64,000 nucleotides of DNA from positions 124,001 through 188,000 of the forward strand of contig VCMS01000029.1 of the NCBI GenBank assembly GCA_022539475.1, in the 5' to 3' direction. The notes under the pieces are model-generated. The model searched no databases and was not told the DNA's origin. It saw only the letters and a program-made list of their open reading frames with translations. This DNA is from Gracilaria domingensis. Its lineage: Eukaryota > Rhodophyta > Florideophyceae > Gracilariales > Gracilariaceae. How positions within the stretch are numbered: position 1 is the stretch's first letter; each line of letters opens with the position of its first letter. The translations under genes were made by a program, and so were the position numbers. Below, in pieces: positions 60,367 through 64,000 of the stretch.

Positions 60367-61343
60367 TGTAGAGCAATCGCGATTTCGCGTTTGTGACGTG
60401 TTCCGTCTCATAACACCTCGGCTTTCTGAGTTACCTTACAGCAAGGTTATGAATTTAGGTGGCATTCTGACGCCATATGGCATGGTGGCACCCGATGGGG
60501 TTGATAGATTGGTAACTGGTTGTGGCAGTGGATCGCGTGTATGCGTGTATGGATTGGCTCTGTTACAGAGAGAAATGGATTGGTTATTAGAATTAGTGGC
60601 CGCCAAGGCGGGTCCGCACTGTGCAACACGTGTGTCGCTCTGCCGTATTTGGCACTACTTAGTTAAATTATTTAGTTTAATTTGTGGAAACGTACTTAGG
60701 TGATGGCGACCTCGCCGTCACCACCACAAAGTAAACTCAAACTTGTCCGCGGCTCTGACGTGAGCGCCTGCGCGTAAGGCACAACTCCGCGAGGAGGGTC
60801 ACGGCGTACGGCTTCGCTCATTTCATCCCCAAGGGATCACTCAGGTACCCTGATCTAACACTACGTTTGTCTTCGGACTGTGTTCGCACATTTATTTGCA
60901 GGTGTCTGCTACTCTGGTGTTCGGATATTGTATCGACTCTGTATAGAGGTCTGCCGCGTGGGCTCAATACACATCGTCACCCTCGGCCCGGGTCTGTTGT
61001 CGCTTGTCGCACGACCCCGCCCTCGGGTTTTTCCCTTTTTCTTTTCTTTCCTTTCCCCTTTTTTCCATCCTTTTCCCTATCTTTTCCGTTTTCTTCGAGG
61101 CACCCCGTCGACCTGGGTTCCTCCCATTCCGCCTCCGATCAGAGATCTCCGACTCTCGGGCGTTTGCTTACAGATCCCCTCTTGGCGATTCCCGCCCTCA
61201 CCTCCGTAGTATTTCCGAAGTACGGGCGGATTTACGCCCGCGCTATCCGTATAGGGAGGGCTCTTCTGCTGAGTCTACCTCCCAAGGGAGCAAGGATTCG
61301 AGCACCTTGAGTGTCATTTCTTCCAAGTGGGATTTGCACTACA
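60367..61343. mobile_element. Solo LTR inserted in the second gypsy element
   Basis: 977 bp with ends TGTAGAGCAATCGCG and GGATTTGCACTACA (TG...CA), flanked by identical CCTTT (60362-60366 and 61344-61348). No internal coding region remains, as expected after recombination between two LTRs. It separates the integrase core from its C-terminus. It differs from both other LTRs here, so it marks a third LTR family. Orientation is not clear. A pyrimidine-rich run lies at 61020-61100. Confidence 0.85.
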
Positions 61344-62110
61344 CCTTTCTTCAAATTCAAGTTCTTAGTAGATAGCATAACCTTGTCATAAACTTTAAAT
61401 AATTGTTGCTTGCGTTTGGCATTGATGTCGTCTATCATTTTGAGGTTGGTGGCTTCGATTGATGCCTTCGCAACTTCGGTTGCATACTTGATGTTATCAA
61501 TGAATTTACCTGTAGCATCATTGGTGATGTCGGTTTCGTCATGATGGAGAAAACCCGAAATCGTCACTGGATGTTGACCATACTCCAGGAAAAATGGTGT
61601 TTCATTGGTTGCATCATTTATATAATTATTGTACCCAAATTCAAGACCAGAGAGGTAGATGTCCCAATCGTTTTGAGTGTAACTGATGAAACATCTTAAC
61701 GTTTCCTCCAATGTCCTAAAAGCACGTTCTGATTGTCCATCGGTCTGTGGATGAAACGCAGAGGAAAGATTGAGCTTTACGCGTAGGATTTGCATAAGTT
61801 CTTTCCAGAAGTTTCGCGTGAATCGTGAATCTCGGTCCGATATTATCTTTCGCGGTAAGCCATGATGTTTATAGACTTTTCGGTAAAACACTTCGGCTGT
61901 ATCTTTAGCGTTAACATTGCTTTTCATGGCTATAAAATGAGTTCGTTTTGATAACTTATCCACGACAACAAGGATTGAGCGCATTTCATCCTTGGTCTTT
62001 GGTAGGTCGAAGATGAAATCCATTGAGATGACTTCCCATTTATTACTCGGTGGAGGGAATGGTCGAAGAAATCCCATCATCTTCTGATTGGTACTCTTGG
62101 CGCTTGGCAT
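61344..62110 (-). pseudogene. Integrase core of second gypsy element
   Basis: Catalytic Asp in VISMDFIFDLP, Asp in KIISDRDSRFTRNFW, Glu in HPQTDGQSERAFRTLEE, then a region ending STKNLNLKKG at the solo LTR. The zinc-binding part lies in the preceding RNase H piece (HRGSQRTISL…CPECQ), in another frame, so a frame change lies near 62100. The integrase inserts the DNA copy into the host genome; this copy is inactive. Confidence 0.88.
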
Positions 62111-64000
62111 TCAGGACAGTTTCTTATAAATTCTTTGATATCTTTATTCATTCCAGGCCAGAAGAAATCTCTTTTTGTTAGAGATATAGTTCTTTGGCTT
62201 CCTCTATGAGCACCAAGTAAGGATTTATGGTTTTCAGTCAAGATTTGTTTTCTTATCTCTCCTTCAGGAATGCATAGACGATTTTCAAAATATAGTCTCT
62301 TCTTTTTCAAATGAAATGGTTCTCTGGTATTTTGAATTACGACTTTAAAGAATTCATCTTTTTCATAGCATTTTTGTAAGTTTGTTAAAATGTCATCCTT
62401 TATCTTTATGATTGTAATGTTCATAAGTTTTCGGATGATCTCTGAAGAAATTTTCTGCTGTTCCTTGTGCTTTCTTGATAAAGCGTCAGCACCTTTATTA
62501 TATTTTCCTTTCAGGTATTTGATTTCGTAATCAAATTCTTGCATGAATCCCATCCATCTTGCTTGTTTTCTTGATAGCGTTTTTTGTGATTCTAAGTATT
62601 TCAGAGGGTGATGATCAGTATAAATTATAAACTTCGATCCATGTAAATATGCTTCGAGAGCAAACACTATAGCTAGTAGTTCGCGTTCATGCGTAGAATA
62701 TCCTTGTTCCGCGCTAGGTAGCTTTCTGGAAGCATATGCAACTGGTCGGCTTCCTTTCTCATCCGTTTGTGTAAGAACTGCACCAATGCCAGTTTGGGAT
62801 GCATCCGCTGTTAATTCATATGGTTTTGTTGGATCTGCACACCTTAGCACTGGTGTATCGCTTAATGCTTCCTAAAGACTAAAAAAGGCTTCTTGTTGTT
62901 CTTCCTTCCATAGAAAGGGTATATTTTTCTTTGTGATATCTGATATTGGAGCTGCTATACGTGAAAAATCTTTGACAAATCTTCTATAATAGTTACATAA
63001 TCCTAGAAAGCTTTGTACCTCAGTAACATTAGAGGGTACTTCCCAATTTTTAATTACTTCCGTTTTCTTGGGGCTAACTCTTATGCTCTCTGCAGTTATG
63101 ATATGTCCAAGGCATTCAATTGAATTCTTCATGAAGTCATATTTAGATATTTTTCCATAGAGTTCATGTTTCTTCAGGATTTCAAATACGATTCTTAGGT
63201 GTTTTAGATGTTCTTCTTTTGTTTTACTGTAGATAAAAATATCGTCCAGATAGACGAGTAATAATTGATCTAGATGTTTACCGAATATTATATTCATATA
63301 TGTTTGGAAACATCCTGGGGCTCCTGTGAGTCCAAAGGGTGTTACTAGATATTCGAACTGTCCATATCTTGTTCGAAAAGCAGTTTTTTCAATATCATCT
63401 TCTCTGACTTTTATCTGATTATACCCAGACCTTAGATCTATAGCAGAAAAATATTTTGCACCTCCTACCTGATCCCATGCTTCGTCGATTCTTGGGAGAG
63501 GCACTTGATTCTTAATTGTTTGTTTGTTTAATGCACGATAGTCAACACACATCCTTAAACCACCATCCTTTTTCTTTGCAAATAAAACTGGACTTCCCCA
63601 AGGACTTATACTTGGCCTTATGAAGCCATGATTTAACAGTTCGTTTAACTGCTTTTTCATTTCTTGTAACTCCATTTTGGATAGCTTATATATAGGTCCC
63701 ATTTTAGGATTTGCTCTTTCTTTCAGATCGATTTTCATTTCAATCTCATGATCAGGAGGCAACCTCTTTGGTAGTTCTTTAGGGAAAACTACTTCATATT
63801 CTTTTAACAACTCTTGTAGTAGGATGTCCATTTCGTGTTTCTTAACTTCAGGATCCACTTGGTCCTTTTTCGACTTTTTCAGGGAAGGGTAGATCACGAG
63901 TGTGGTTGGGGTTTCGTGCTTTGCGGTCCAAGTCAGGAGTGAGATGTTCCAGCGTGACCCAGCGCTCATGCTTCTTAATTTCTTGCAACGAGTAGAGACA
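62077..64000 (-). pseudogene. Reverse transcriptase and RNase H of second gypsy element, cut by window edge
   Basis: Reverse transcriptase blocks: AKKKDGGLRMCVDYRALNKQ, PLPRIDEAWDQVGGAKYFSA, PFGLTGAPGCFQTYMN, catalytic YLDD in LLVYLDDIFIYS (about 63241-63276), SFLGLCNYYRRFV. After TAG (62872-62874, in phase) the RNase H follows: LTADASQTGIGAVLTQ, STHERELLAIVFALEAYLHG, YTDHHPLKYLE, KGADALSRK, then the integrase zinc-binding region. Upstream reading near 63900-64000 is better in a different frame (EIKKHERWVTLEHL), suggesting another indel. It continues beyond the window. Confidence 0.92.

Larger units (their letters stand above)
58964..64000 (-). mobile_element. Second Ty3/gypsy chromodomain element, right end outside window
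   Basis: Reads leftwards: reverse transcriptase, RNase H, integrase, chromodomain, two small frames, polypurine tract and 3' LTR. Its 5' part and 5' LTR lie beyond 64000. The pol region has an in-frame stop, a frame change and a solo LTR insertion, so it is defunct. It starts 26 bp from the right end of the Harbinger element, in a GGC-repeat stretch. It is a different family from the 33.7-kb element (443-bp LTR, unrelated LTR sequence). Confidence 0.9.

Noticed and set aside
60362-60411. N-terminal MRRNTSQTRNRD as the start of a chromodomain protein
   Set aside because: These residues are encoded by the solo LTR; the real protein continues from the integrase.
1-64000. CRISPR arrays, bacterial operons, integrons
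   Set aside because: No regularly spaced repeats or bacterial gene organisation; the sequence is eukaryotic in all recognisable genes.

Overview
The window looks like nuclear DNA of a multicellular red alga, probably a florideophyte of the Chondrus type. That is inference. The visible support is single-exon genes, a transketolase whose N-terminus resembles a red algal plastid transit peptide (Phe at residue 3), and long stretches of nested Ty3/gypsy-type retrotransposons. No rRNA, tRNA or CRISPR was recognised. Many long open frames begin at GTG or TTG; eukaryotic starts were reset to the first in-frame ATG.

Layout. 1.8-28 kb is a gene-bearing zone. It holds a SIL1-like ER nucleotide exchange factor, plastid transketolase, a tandem AAA+ ATPase, an unknown protein with an HEFAH motif, a multi-pass membrane protein, a zinc alcohol dehydrogenase, a histidine-phosphatase-family protein, a TFIIIC-like WD40 protein, a type II membrane glycosyltransferase-like protein and a large unknown protein. 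The spacers carry an unusual dispersed repeat (pyrimidine tract, TTTATGGGC box, variable hairpin, CTCTCTC..AAGGCC box) in about eight copies on both strands, several fold-back sequences, and a complete 626-bp hAT-like non-autonomous transposon with an 8-bp target duplication.

31-64 kb is a transposon nest. An AT-rich Mutator-like (MULE) transposase gene, full of in-frame stops, is split at 33,706 by an 11.9-kb Ty3/gypsy chromodomain retrotransposon (758-bp LTRs, 5-bp duplication GACAT) that has a candidate -1 frameshift site at the gag/pol junction. A broken Cys-rich gene follows. From 50,016 to 58,937 lies an 8.9-kb PIF/Harbinger-type transposon with matching terminal inverted repeats and a TCA duplication. 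Besides its nuclease it contains a decayed SWR1/PIE1-class SNF2 chromatin remodeller and an intact convergent gene with a SAP-like domain. This is the most striking object in the window: a transposon that seems to have captured a chromatin remodeller. A second, decayed Ty3/gypsy element on the minus strand starts 26 bp beyond it, contains a 977-bp solo LTR (duplication CCTTT), and runs off the right edge.

The host genes do not form an obvious pathway. The two TFIIIC-like genes, adjacent and in the same orientation, are the only pair suggesting shared function. Everything from about 31 kb to the end is best read as selfish DNA in successive layers: MULE and Harbinger bodies heavily mutated, first gypsy element young (LTRs about 99% identical by eye), second gypsy older and itself invaded.
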